A stretch of 6,769 bases of DNA. It comes from Microbacteriaceae bacterium (GTDB taxonomy: Bacteria; Actinomycetota; Actinomycetes; Actinomycetales; Microbacteriaceae). A model generated the notes under the pieces. It saw only the letters and a program-made list of their open reading frames with translations, did not search any database and was not told the DNA's origin. The stretch's first letter is position 1. Every line of letters starts with the position of its first letter. The position numbers were made by a program, and so were the translations under genes. Positions 1 through 5,716 of this stretch are shown piece by piece. Location of the stretch: NCBI GenBank assembly GCA_017744755.1, contig JAGIAU010000120.1, positions 1 to 6,769 of the forward strand, written 5' to 3'.

Positions 1-2
1 TC

Positions 3-536
3 CTCGAGGGGGAGGCCGACATCCGCCGCCTCATGTCCCGCTACATGTGGCTGTGCGACACCCCGCTGCCCGAGCCGGGCGACCTCGGCCCGCATGACCG
101 CATCAAGCTCATCCTCGAGCTGTACACGAAGGACGCGGTCTGGGAGGGCGTCGGTCCGTTCTACGACGACCAGTTCGGCTACTCGAAGGGCACGGCGCAG
201 CTCCAGGAGCACTTCGAGGGCTTCTTCGCCTCGAAGGGGGATGAGCAGCGGTCGACGTCCGACCTGCTGCTCAATGCGCACTACCTGACGACCGAGCAGA
301 TCCACATCCACGAGGACGGGGTCACTGCCGACGGCCAGTGGATTCACATGCAGCCCTGGCTGTTCGGCGACGGCTCCGCACTGCTGCGGTCATCGAGGCT
401 CAACAACACCTTCGCGATCGAGGACGGCGTGTGGAAGATGTCCCGGTATCGGACGGAGAACGTGTTCGTCGCGCCGCTGCCCACGTGGTTCGCATCGAAC
501 TATCCCGCCAAGTCGGTTCTGACTCGAGTTCCGTGA
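3..536 (+). CDS. SnoaL/NTF2-like protein, 5' end cut by window
   Basis: This is a small alpha+beta-barrel protein of the SnoaL/NTF2-like superfamily, whose members include isomerases, dehydratases and ring-modifying enzymes acting on polyketides, steroids and aromatics. The frame is open to the left edge. The codons before the first ATG (position 33) read LEGEADIRRL, which matches the usual N-terminal helix ('..I..L..RY....D') of this family, so ATG 33 is probably internal and the true start lies outside the window. Counting from Met 33: the RYMWLCD helix is at 3-9, YTKDAVWEGVGPF (31-43) is the typical strand, and an NAHYLTTEQIHI stretch (81-92) has His83 where many SnoaL-like enzymes keep an active-site His. 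The segment from LNNTFAIEDGVWKMSRYR (123-140) is the closing beta strands. The protein is soluble, with no signal peptide seen. Its stop overlaps the downstream amidase start. The superfamily call is solid; the reaction is unknown. Confidence 0.8.
   Translation, partial: LEGEADIRRLMSRYMWLCDTPLPEPGDLGPHDRIKLILELYTKDAVWEGVGPFYDDQFGYSKGTAQLQEHFEGFFASKGDEQRSTSDLLLNAHYLTTEQIHIHEDGVTADGQWIHMQPWLFGDGSALLRSSRLNNTFAIEDGVWKMSRYRTENVFVAPLPTWFASNYPAKSVLTRVP
533..536 (+). promoter_or_regulatory. GTGA stop/start overlap (translational coupling)
   Basis: The amidase GTG (533-535) and the SnoaL TGA stop (534-536) share four bases. The preceding 15 bases lack an AGGAGG-like element, so re-initiation by ribosomes finishing the SnoaL gene is the likely way the amidase is translated. 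This places both genes on one mRNA. Confidence 0.7.
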
Positions 537-1750
537 CCACCGACATCCGGCCCGATCCGCAGCGGGCGGCGGCGATCGCGCTCGCCGCCGCCCGGGCGCG
601 GATCGGCGCCGACGAGTTCCAGGCCTGGGTCGCGGTCGCCACCGACGAGCAGGCCTCGGCCTGTCGACCCGGCGCCGGCCCCCTTGCGGGCCTGGCGTTC
701 GGCGTGAAGGACATCATCGACCTGGCCGGGATGCCCACGCGATGCGGCTCGCTGGTCTCGAGCGACGCGCCGGCCGTCCGCTCGGCTTCGTTCGTAGACC
801 GGATCATCGATCTCGGGGCCGTCCCGGTCGGCAAGACCGCGACGACCGAGTTCGCCTACTTCGCGCCCGGACCGACGCGGAATCCGCGGGCGCCCGGTCG
901 CACTCCCGGAGGTTCTTCGAGCGGCTCGGCGGCGGCCGTCGCTGCAGGACACGTCCCGTTCGCGCTCGGCAGCCAGACGGCGGGATCGACCATCCGGCCG
1001 GCGGCGTTCTGCGGTGTGTCGGGGCTGGTGCTCACGCGCGGCGCCGTGCCGCTCGACGGGTTCTCCGGCTTGGCCTCATCGCTCGATGCCGCCGGGGTCC
1101 TCGCGCCGTCGGCGACCGGGCTGGAGCGCATCGCCGATGCGATCCTCCCGGTCGCCGTCGAAACGCCGCCCACGTCACGAGTGCTCGTCTGGCACGGCGA
1201 CGATGTCGGAGGCACGTCCGCGGACATGCGGATCGCGGTGACGCACTCGGCCGCGGTGCTGGCGGAGTCCGGGGTGACCGTCGAGCGGCTCGACACGGAT
1301 CGGCTCATGGTCGAAGGGCTCGTCGCCGACCATGTCACGGTCATGCAGTACGAGGTCGCCCGCGAGCGCCGGGACCTGATGGCCTGGCGCGATCGCCTCA
1401 GCCCGCAGCTGCGCGAGCTCCTCGAACGGGGCGCCGCGACGCCCGCGAGCGACTACGAGGCGGCGCTCAGGCGGACGAGGATCCGCATGGCGGTCTTCGA
1501 CGAGATCCTCGGCCGCGACACGCTCGTGCTCGGACCCGCCGCACCCGGTGCCGCGCCTGTCGGCCTTGGTGCGACGGGATCGCCCGTGATGAGCAGGGCG
1601 TGGCAGCTGCTCGGGGTGCCCCAGCTCGCGATCGCGGGGAATCGGGACTCGGCGGGGCTTCCGCTGGGCGTCCAGCTCGTCGCGCGGCGCGGTGAAGAAC
1701 GGGCGCTACTGGCCGCCGGAAGCCGGCTGGAGGCCGCCCTTGTCGACTGA
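533..1750 (+). CDS. amidase-signature family hydrolase
   Basis: This is a serine amidohydrolase of the amidase-signature family, which cleaves carboxamide or urea-type bonds using a Ser-cisSer-Lys triad. The GTG at 533 gives 405 residues. Lys59 (FGVKDII), cis-Ser128 (GGSSSGSAA) and nucleophile Ser152 (AGSTIRPAAFCG) have the family spacing; Ser128 to Ser152 is 24 residues, as in fatty-acid amide hydrolase. The oxyanion loop reads GSQTAGS rather than the common GTDxGGS, with Gln148 at the Asp position. The frame is open further upstream, but that part lies inside the SnoaL gene and reads as Arg-rich noise, so GTG 533 is preferred. No good Shine-Dalgarno precedes it, which fits translational coupling through the GTGA overlap. 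The length is short for the family (often 450-500), mainly in the region after the signature. It is probably cytoplasmic, and the substrate is unknown. The family is certain; the start is likely. Confidence 0.9.
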   Translation: MTTDIRPDPQRAAAIALAAARARIGADEFQAWVAVATDEQASACRPGAGPLAGLAFGVKDIIDLAGMPTRCGSLVSSDAPAVRSASFVDRIIDLGAVPVGKTATTEFAYFAPGPTRNPRAPGRTPGGSSSGSAAAVAAGHVPFALGSQTAGSTIRPAAFCGVSGLVLTRGAVPLDGFSGLASSLDAAGVLAPSATGLERIADAILPVAVETPPTSRVLVWHGDDVGGTSADMRIAVTHSAAVLAESGVTVERLDTDRLMVEGLVADHVTVMQYEVARERRDLMAWRDRLSPQLRELLERGAATPASDYEAALRRTRIRMAVFDEILGRDTLVLGPAAPGAAPVGLGATGSPVMSRAWQLLGVPQLAIAGNRDSAGLPLGVQLVARRGEERALLAAGSRLEAALVD

Positions 1751-1768
1751 GGGTCGGCGAACCACCGC

Positions 1769-1785
1769 TGGACGACGCCGGTCCA
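1769..1785. promoter_or_regulatory. inverted repeat, possible regulator operator
   Basis: TGGAC-N7-GTCCA is a perfect 5-base-arm inverted repeat. It lies immediately upstream of the -10 element of the TetR-family gene and inside its -35/-10 region. TetR-family proteins commonly repress their own genes through such palindromes. Short perfect arms also arise by chance in GC-rich DNA, so this is only a candidate. No T tract follows, so it is not a terminator for the amidase. Confidence 0.35.
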
Positions 1786-1786
1786 A

Positions 1787-1792
1787 TAGCGT
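1787..1792 (+). promoter_or_regulatory. -10 element TAGCGT, leaderless promoter for TetR gene
   Basis: TAGCGT fits the actinobacterial TAnnnT -10 pattern. It ends seven bases before ATG 1800, so transcription should start at or within a base or so of the A of the ATG and give a leaderless mRNA. The only purine run before the ATG (AGGG, 1794-1797) sits two bases from it, too close to act as a Shine-Dalgarno. No convincing -35 is seen, so activity may depend on the -10 alone or on another factor. Confidence 0.5.
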
Positions 1793-1799
1793 TAGGGCC

Positions 1800-2498
1800 A
1801 TGACGGAGTCGGAGGAGCAGGGCGGGGACGGCGCGCCTCGGCTCGGCGTCCGCGAGCGCAAGGCCCACGCGACGCGACGACGGCTCCTCGCGACCGCGCT
1901 CGACGTGATCGCGCGGGAGGGCATCGAGGCGGTCACGGTGAGGACCGTCGCCGATGGCTCCGACATCGCGACCGGCACCTTCTACAACTACTTCACCTCG
2001 GCGGAGGAGCTCATCGACACCATCGTCGACCTCGAGATCGGCACGATGGGAAGGCGTCTCGACGCGCTCTCGACGGGCATCAGCGACCCTGCCGACGAGC
2101 TCTCCGCGACCCTGCGCCATCTGGTGCGCGCGGCGATCACCGATCCGACCTGGGGTTGGCTGATCGTGCGACTCGGCGCCGAGAGCGAGCGGGTCTCCGA
2201 CCTCATCGGCGGCAGGATCGCGCGGACGATCGAACGCGGAGCGCATGCCGGCCGGTTCATCGTGAAGGACGTTCCGACTGCGACCGCGATGACGCTCGGC
2301 GCGCTGGTCGCGGCGACCCGCGTCTTCCTCGATGGGAGCCGGGCGCTGGGCGAGGCGGAGGCCCTGTTCGTGGAGAATCAGCTCCGCGCCTTGGGCATCA
2401 CCGCGGCCGAGGCCGAACGGACCGCGAATCGTCGCCTTCCGGACTTGCCGGTCATCGCGGATCAGGGCGCGCTGTCGATCGTGAGGATCGCGCTCTAG
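1800..2498 (+). CDS. TetR-family transcriptional regulator
   Basis: This is a one-component regulator of 232 residues, expected to bind DNA as a dimer and to be released by a small-molecule ligand. The N-terminal domain shows the TetR pattern: RERKAHATRRRLLATALDVIAREG (helix 1, about 18-41), VTVRTVADGSDIATGTFYNYF (helix-turn-helix, about 45-65) and the recognition helix with TFYNYF at 60-65, followed by SAEELIDTIVD. Residues from about 85 to 232 form the helical ligand and dimer domain, which is too divergent to name a ligand. The ATG at 1800 gives a 15-20 residue acidic, probably flexible lead before helix 1; upstream in-frame sequence overlaps the amidase and is not credible. The gene follows the amidase after 49 bases and precedes the DUF3500 gene by 83 bases. 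It may control itself, the DUF3500 gene, the transporter, or the upstream operon. The family call is firm; the target is inferred from position. Confidence 0.92.
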   Translation: MTESEEQGGDGAPRLGVRERKAHATRRRLLATALDVIAREGIEAVTVRTVADGSDIATGTFYNYFTSAEELIDTIVDLEIGTMGRRLDALSTGISDPADELSATLRHLVRAAITDPTWGWLIVRLGAESERVSDLIGGRIARTIERGAHAGRFIVKDVPTATAMTLGALVAATRVFLDGSRALGEAEALFVENQLRALGITAAEAERTANRRLPDLPVIADQGALSIVRIAL

Positions 2499-2510
2499 GC
2501 GCCCAGTCCT

Positions 2511-2533
2511 TCCCGTTGAATGGGACAACGCGA
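2511..2533. promoter_or_regulatory. imperfect palindrome, candidate operator of DUF3500 gene
   Basis: The arms TCCCGTTG (2511-2518) and CAACGCGA (2526-2533) are inverted copies with one mismatch, separated by seven bases; the inner CGTTG/CAACG match is perfect. The site starts 13 bases after the TetR stop and covers the presumed -35 region of the DUF3500 promoter. Its size and dyad symmetry suit a TetR-dimer site. Binding has not been shown, and the arms differ in sequence from the repeat in front of the TetR gene itself. Confidence 0.4.
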
Positions 2534-2541
2534 CCCGCTGC

Positions 2542-2547
2542 TAGGGT
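2542..2547 (+). promoter_or_regulatory. -10 element TAGGGT upstream of DUF3500 gene
   Basis: TAGGGT matches TAnnnT and would place the transcript start near 2553-2555, leaving a leader of about 28 bases. A TTGAAT at 2516-2521 resembles a -35 box, but the spacer would be 20 bases, longer than ideal. The promoter may therefore be weak or activator-dependent, or the -35 may be coincidental. Confidence 0.45.
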
Positions 2548-2568
2548 GACGGCGACAGAGTCGATCAC

Positions 2569-2575
2569 GAGGGAG
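2569..2575 (+). promoter_or_regulatory. strong Shine-Dalgarno GAGGGAG fixing the DUF3500 start
   Basis: GAGGGAG lies six bases before ATG 2582. It decides this start over the ATG two codons further in (2588), and over the long upstream extension of the same frame, which runs through the TetR gene and is Arg-rich shadow sequence. Confidence 0.8.
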
Positions 2576-2581
2576 TGGACG

Positions 2582-3865
2582 ATGACGATGCCGGGCGCCT
2601 ACCGCCAGTACCTCTTCCCGCACGACGACCCGCGCCTCGCCGGAATCCGCGGGGCCGACGCCTATGCGTACCGCGAGCTGGCGAAGCAGGACGACTTCAC
2701 GGGGGGCCTCATCCGCAACTGGGCGCCGCTGTACCCGAGCGAGTTCCGGGGCCTGACGACCGACGGCTCGGTCGTCCCGGGGCTCTTCCCGGTCGACGGG
2801 CCCGTGCCGGCCGAGGAGGCCGCGCCGACGGCGGCGATGGTCGACGCGGCGCGCGCGTTCCTCGCGACCCTCACCGAGGAGCAGGCCGCGAAGGCCCGCT
2901 ACGCGGCCGACGCCGTCGAATGGCAGTCCTGGTCGAACCCCGAGTTCATGATCCACGACACGGGGCTCCGCCTCGAGTTCCAGCCGGAGGCGGTCCGCGA
3001 CGCGGCGCTCGAACTCGTCCGCGCGAGCCTCGGGGAGGACGGCTGCCGGCAGGTGCGGACCGTCATGCGCATCAACGGATTCCTCGGCGAGTTGAACGAT
3101 CTCGAGAGCGTCATGAACGAGTTCTCCTACCATTTCGCGCTCTACGGCGAGCCGTCGCCGACGGACGGCTGGGGCTGGCAGCTCTTCGGCCACCATCTCG
3201 GCATGAACTGCTTCGTGCAGGGCGACCGCTTCAACCTCACGCCGACGTTCATGGGCGCCGAGCCGAACGGGATCGACGCCGGCCCGCACCGGGGCGCGAC
3301 CGCGTTCACCGGCCGCATCCGGCTCGCCCGCGAGCTCGTCGCGAGCCTGAGCGACGAGGAGCGGACCGCGGCCCGCACCTACGATGCGATGGAGGCGCCC
3401 GAGATGGCGCCCGGCCGCGTCGACCCGGGGGACGAGCGCCACCTCGGCGGCGCGTTCCAGGACAATCGCGTCGTGCCCGCCGAGGGCGTCGCGGTCGCGA
3501 CGCTGCGCGAGGAGTCGCAGGACCTGCTGCTCGCCCTCGTCGCCGAGTCGCTCACGCACTGGCCCGAGGGTCCGGCGAAGGCGCGGCTGCGGCAGGTGCG
3601 CGAGCACCTCGACGAGACGTGGTTCGGCTGGATCGGCGGCTTCGGGCCGGACGACCCGTTCTACTACCGGATCCAGAGCCCCGTCGCGTTCTTCGAGCTC
3701 GATCACCACTGCGGCGTGTTCCTCAGCAACCGCCATCCGGCGGTCTTCCACATCCACACGGTCGAGCGGACGCCGAACGGCAACGACTACGGACGCGCCT
3801 GGCTTCGGAACGCGCAGCACGCGCTCGCCGCGCCCGCCGCATCCGCCGCCGCGCCCAGTAAGTAG
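2582..3865 (+). CDS. DUF3500 family protein, function unknown
   Basis: This is a 427-residue protein that I recognise as a member of the DUF3500 family, for which I know no established biochemical function. Family-like blocks run in order: EWQSWSNPEFMIHDTGLRLE (113-132), VMRINGFLGEL (161-171), NEFSYHFALYGEPS (179-192), GWGWQLFGHHLGMN (196-209), PTFMGAEP (221-228), FQDNRVVP (292-299), LDETWFGWIGG (343-353), PFYYRIQSPVAFFELDHH (359-376) and FHIHTVERTPNGNDYG (389-404). Recurrent His/Asp/Asn positions (His204-205, Asp374-His375-His376, His390, His392, Asn399, Asn401, Asp402) cluster in the conserved blocks and suggest an active or metal site; that is inference. No signal peptide or membrane segment is seen, so it is probably cytoplasmic, and the last 13 or so residues are an Ala/Pro-rich tail. 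It sits between a TetR regulator and a CynX-like transporter, which suggests metabolism of a small molecule moved by that transporter. Confidence 0.85.
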   Translation: MTMPGAYRQYLFPHDDPRLAGIRGADAYAYRELAKQDDFTGGLIRNWAPLYPSEFRGLTTDGSVVPGLFPVDGPVPAEEAAPTAAMVDAARAFLATLTEEQAAKARYAADAVEWQSWSNPEFMIHDTGLRLEFQPEAVRDAALELVRASLGEDGCRQVRTVMRINGFLGELNDLESVMNEFSYHFALYGEPSPTDGWGWQLFGHHLGMNCFVQGDRFNLTPTFMGAEPNGIDAGPHRGATAFTGRIRLARELVASLSDEERTAARTYDAMEAPEMAPGRVDPGDERHLGGAFQDNRVVPAEGVAVATLREESQDLLLALVAESLTHWPEGPAKARLRQVREHLDETWFGWIGGFGPDDPFYYRIQSPVAFFELDHHCGVFLSNRHPAVFHIHTVERTPNGNDYGRAWLRNAQHALAAPAASAAAPSK

Positions 3866-3874
3866 GCACCCCAA

Positions 3875-3893
3875 CGACCGCCTAGGCTGGTCG
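3875..3893. promoter_or_regulatory. inverted repeat spanning transporter -10 element
   Basis: CGACC (3875-3879) and GGTCG (3889-3893) are perfect inverted arms nine bases apart, enclosing the putative -10 of the transporter gene. A protein bound here would block the promoter. The enclosed GCCTAGGC (3880-3887) is itself palindromic, but its centre is shifted by half a base, so the two cannot be one continuous dyad. It may be chance. Confidence 0.3.
3883..3888 (+). promoter_or_regulatory. -10 element TAGGCT, leaderless promoter for transporter
   Basis: TAGGCT (TAnnnT) lies exactly where a -10 would sit, -12 to -7, if transcription starts at the A of ATG 3895. No Shine-Dalgarno is present in the 29 bases between the DUF3500 stop and this ATG. 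A leaderless transcript separate from the DUF3500 mRNA is therefore plausible, although read-through is also possible. No good -35 is seen. Confidence 0.5.
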
Positions 3894-3894
3894 C

Positions 3895-5127
3895 ATGACA
3901 ACGCGGTCGCGGGCGGCGAGCTTCTGGCTGCTCGTCGTCACCGTCATGGTCGTCGCGGCGAACCTCCGCACGACCGTCCAGGGCGTCGGATCGCTCATCG
4001 ACCAGATCGGCGGCGACACCGGGCTCACGCCGACGATGCTCGGGCTGCTCGGCGCGCTCCCGCTGCTCATGTACGCGCTCGTCTCGCCGGTCGCGCACGG
4101 CATCAGCCAGCGCTTCGGCATGAATCGCACGATGCTCGTCGCGCTGCTCGTCCTCATCGCGGCCACGGTCCTCCGCTCGATCGACGCGGGTCTCGCCCCG
4201 CTCTGGCTCGGCACGATCCTGACCGGCGCCTCGATCGCCGTCGCGAACGTCCTCATGCCCGCCGTCATCAAGCACTGGTTCCCCGAGCGGATCCACGCGG
4301 TCATGCCGGTCTACACCGCGGTGCTCGCGGGCACGGGCGCGATCGCCTCGGGGCTCGTGGTCCCGATCTCGCACATCGTCCTGTCGGGGCAGAACGCGCT
4401 GCAGCAGGCGCCCGGTCAGGAGGCCGGCTGGCGCTTCGCGCTGCTCACCACCGGCGTCCTGCTCATCCCGGGCATCGTCATGTGGCTCGTCGCGATGCGA
4501 CGGGTCGGCCCGGACCGCGTCGCCGGCGGCGAGCCCGAGCCGAAGGTGCGCGGCATCTGGGCCGACCCGGTCGCATGGCTCGTCGCGCTCTACATGGGCT
4601 TCCAGGGCGCGGCGTTCTACATGCTCGTCACGTGGCTCTCGCCGCTGTCCATCTCGACCGGGACCGACGAGGTGCAGGCGGGCGTCGAGGTCATGGTCAT
4701 GCAGCTCACCGCACTCGGCGGCTCCCTCTCGGTGCCGTTCCTGCTGCGCGGCTGGGGGCGGCGCTGGCTGCCGGCGGTCATCCCGGTGCCAGGGCTCGTC
4801 GGGATCCTCGGGCTCATGCTGTGGCCGCAGCCCATCTGGCTGTGGGCGTCGATCTTCGGCTACGCCTCCGGCGCGATGTTCGCCATCTCCATGTGGCTCA
4901 TGGCGGATCGCGCGCGGAACCGCAGCCATGCGACGGCGCTCTCGGGCATGGCGCAGTCCGCCGGCTACCTCATCTGCGGGCTCGGCCCCATCGCCTTCGC
5001 GGCGCTGCACACCGCGACGGGCGGATGGTGGGCGCCGCTGTGGCTCGACGTCGCCTGCATGCTCGGGCTGCTCGTGGTCGGCTACCTGCTGCGCGACCAT
5101 CGGCACGCGCTGTCGCGGGCCGAGTAG
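3895..5127 (+). CDS. CynX/NimT-type major facilitator transporter
   Basis: This is a 410-residue integral membrane protein with about twelve hydrophobic segments (roughly 8-27, 47-67, 78-96, 102-124, 138-158, 180-200, 225-247, 264-284, 292-310, 313-336, 349-370 and 379-399) and a charged central loop near 201-222 between the two six-helix halves. The pattern is that of the CynX/NimT branch of the major facilitator superfamily: NLRTTVQGVGSL after helix 1 (23-34), the MPAVIKHWFPER block (121-132) and LSGMAQSAGYLICGLGP (349-365). Named relatives move cyanate or export nitroimidazole, but most members have no assigned substrate, so 'small anion or organic acid' is as far as I would go. ATG 3895 is preferred because it places the short basic N-terminus directly before helix 1. 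The gene is 29 bases after the DUF3500 gene and convergent with the hydratase gene. Leu and Val codons are strikingly CTC and GTC. The family is sure; the direction and substrate are unknown. Confidence 0.9.
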   Translation: MTTRSRAASFWLLVVTVMVVAANLRTTVQGVGSLIDQIGGDTGLTPTMLGLLGALPLLMYALVSPVAHGISQRFGMNRTMLVALLVLIAATVLRSIDAGLAPLWLGTILTGASIAVANVLMPAVIKHWFPERIHAVMPVYTAVLAGTGAIASGLVVPISHIVLSGQNALQQAPGQEAGWRFALLTTGVLLIPGIVMWLVAMRRVGPDRVAGGEPEPKVRGIWADPVAWLVALYMGFQGAAFYMLVTWLSPLSISTGTDEVQAGVEVMVMQLTALGGSLSVPFLLRGWGRRWLPAVIPVPGLVGILGLMLWPQPIWLWASIFGYASGAMFAISMWLMADRARNRSHATALSGMAQSAGYLICGLGPIAFAALHTATGGWWAPLWLDVACMLGLLVVGYLLRDHRHALSRAE

Positions 5128-5149
5128 TCCAGAACGCCCTCCCGCGGGA
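5128..5149. other. 22-base convergent intergenic gap without clear terminator
   Basis: The transporter stop and the hydratase stop face each other across 22 bases. The only dyad is TCCCGCGGGA at 5140-5149, which has no room for a loop and no T tract on either side. I see no intrinsic terminator, so opposing transcripts may overlap or end by Rho. Confidence 0.6.
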
Positions 5150-5605
5150 TCAGGCGTACACCCGCGAGATCGACTCGATGACGACGGCGGGGCGCTCCTG
5201 CCCCTCGATCTCGATGGCGCCGTCGACATGCAGCTGATAGCCGCCCTTCACCTCGGCGACCGTCTTCAGCGTCGCCTTGAGCCGCACCTTCGAGCCGGCC
5301 GGGACCGGCGAGGTGAAGCGGACGCGGTCGAGCCCGTAGTTCACGAGCGTCGACGCGTCCGAGACCTCGAGGATCTCCGACCACAGCGGGATGAAGAGCG
5401 AGAGCGTGAGGAATCCGTGGGCGATGGTGGTGCCGAACGGCCCCGACGCCGCGCGCTCCGGGTCGACGTGGATGTACTGGTGGTCGTCGGTCGCGTCGGC
5501 GAAGGTGTCGATGCGCGCCTGGCTCACCTCCATCCAGGAGGAGGCGCCGAGATCCCGGCCCTCCAGGGAGGGGAGTTCGGCGATCGTCGTCGTGATGTTG
5601 GCCAT
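5150..5605 (-). CDS. MaoC/NodN-like (R)-enoyl-CoA hydratase
   Basis: This is a single hot-dog-fold hydratase of 151 residues, expected to add water to trans-2-enoyl-CoA to give (3R)-hydroxyacyl-CoA, or to do the reverse, in the cytoplasm. The hydratase-2 motif is at FADATDDHQYIHVDPERAA (35-53): Asp41 and His46 are the presumed catalytic pair, with Gln43 where many members have Asn. It is followed by GPFGTTIAHGFLTLSL (55-70), with His63-Gly64 typical of the family. This stretch closely resembles what I recall of the mycobacterial Rv0130 type, a homodimeric hydratase with an Asp/His dyad. The ATG at 5605 follows an AAAGGA Shine-Dalgarno (5611-5616) at five bases. It lies 111 bases downstream of the dehydrogenase on the same strand and is probably co-transcribed. 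Codon use is CTC/GTC-rich, like the transporter. The acyl substrate cannot be told; the family is secure. Confidence 0.9.
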   Translation of the reverse strand: MANITTTIAELPSLEGRDLGASSWMEVSQARIDTFADATDDHQYIHVDPERAASGPFGTTIAHGFLTLSLFIPLWSEILEVSDASTLVNYGLDRVRFTSPVPAGSKVRLKATLKTVAEVKGGYQLHVDGAIEIEGQERPAVVIESISRVYA

Positions 5606-5610
5606 GGGGG

Positions 5611-5616
5611 TCCTTT
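5611..5616 (-). promoter_or_regulatory. Shine-Dalgarno AAAGGA of hydratase gene
   Basis: On the minus strand AAAGGA ends five bases before ATG 5605. It gives the hydratase independent translation initiation and confirms its start. Confidence 0.75.
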
Positions 5617-5622
5617 CTGCGT

Positions 5623-5638
5623 CGCGGCAGGCGCCGCG
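5623..5638 (-). other. stem-loop between dehydrogenase and hydratase genes
   Basis: CGCGGC and GCCGCG arms with a four-base loop form a six-pair, all-GC stem that ends seven bases before the hydratase Shine-Dalgarno on the mRNA strand. No T run follows, so it is not a standard intrinsic terminator. It might mark mRNA processing, or simply reflect GC richness. Confidence 0.35.
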
Positions 5639-5716
5639 CGCTGCTCGAGGATCTCGGGTCGATCTCCGGGCGGTACATGTTCCTGGTCTTCTGGGCGAGC
5701 GCGGCGAGTCGGAGGG

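Noticed and set aside
33..35. ATG 33 as the true start of the SnoaL-like gene
   Set aside because: In-frame codons upstream to the window edge continue the expected first helix, and no Shine-Dalgarno is visible, so the gene most likely starts outside the window.
338..532. Upstream extension of the amidase to an ATG at 338
   Set aside because: It would overlap the SnoaL gene by about 200 bases with Arg-rich sequence that does not resemble an amidase N-terminus. GTG 533 fits better.
1751..1799. Terminator after the amidase
   Set aside because: The only dyad has five-base arms with no following T run. It is better placed as a possible operator of the TetR promoter.
2495..3901. A long minus-strand open frame opposite the DUF3500 gene
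   Set aside because: It is rich in Arg, Val, Glu and Ala with no recognisable motif, and is the expected antisense shadow of a GC-rich gene with G/C third positions. The sense frame is a clear DUF3500 protein.
5140..5149. TCCCGCGGGA as a transcription terminator
   Set aside because: It is a perfect palindrome but has no loop and no T tract, so it cannot form a standard intrinsic terminator.
3787..5229. A 480-codon minus-strand open frame opposite the transporter
   Set aside because: It is an Arg/Asp/Glu/His-rich low-complexity shadow. The sense strand encodes a coherent twelve-helix transporter.
3384..5237. A 617-codon plus-strand open frame across the end of DUF3500 and all of the transporter
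   Set aside because: Its translation is Arg/Ala/Ser-rich with no domain, and the true frames of both genes are clear.
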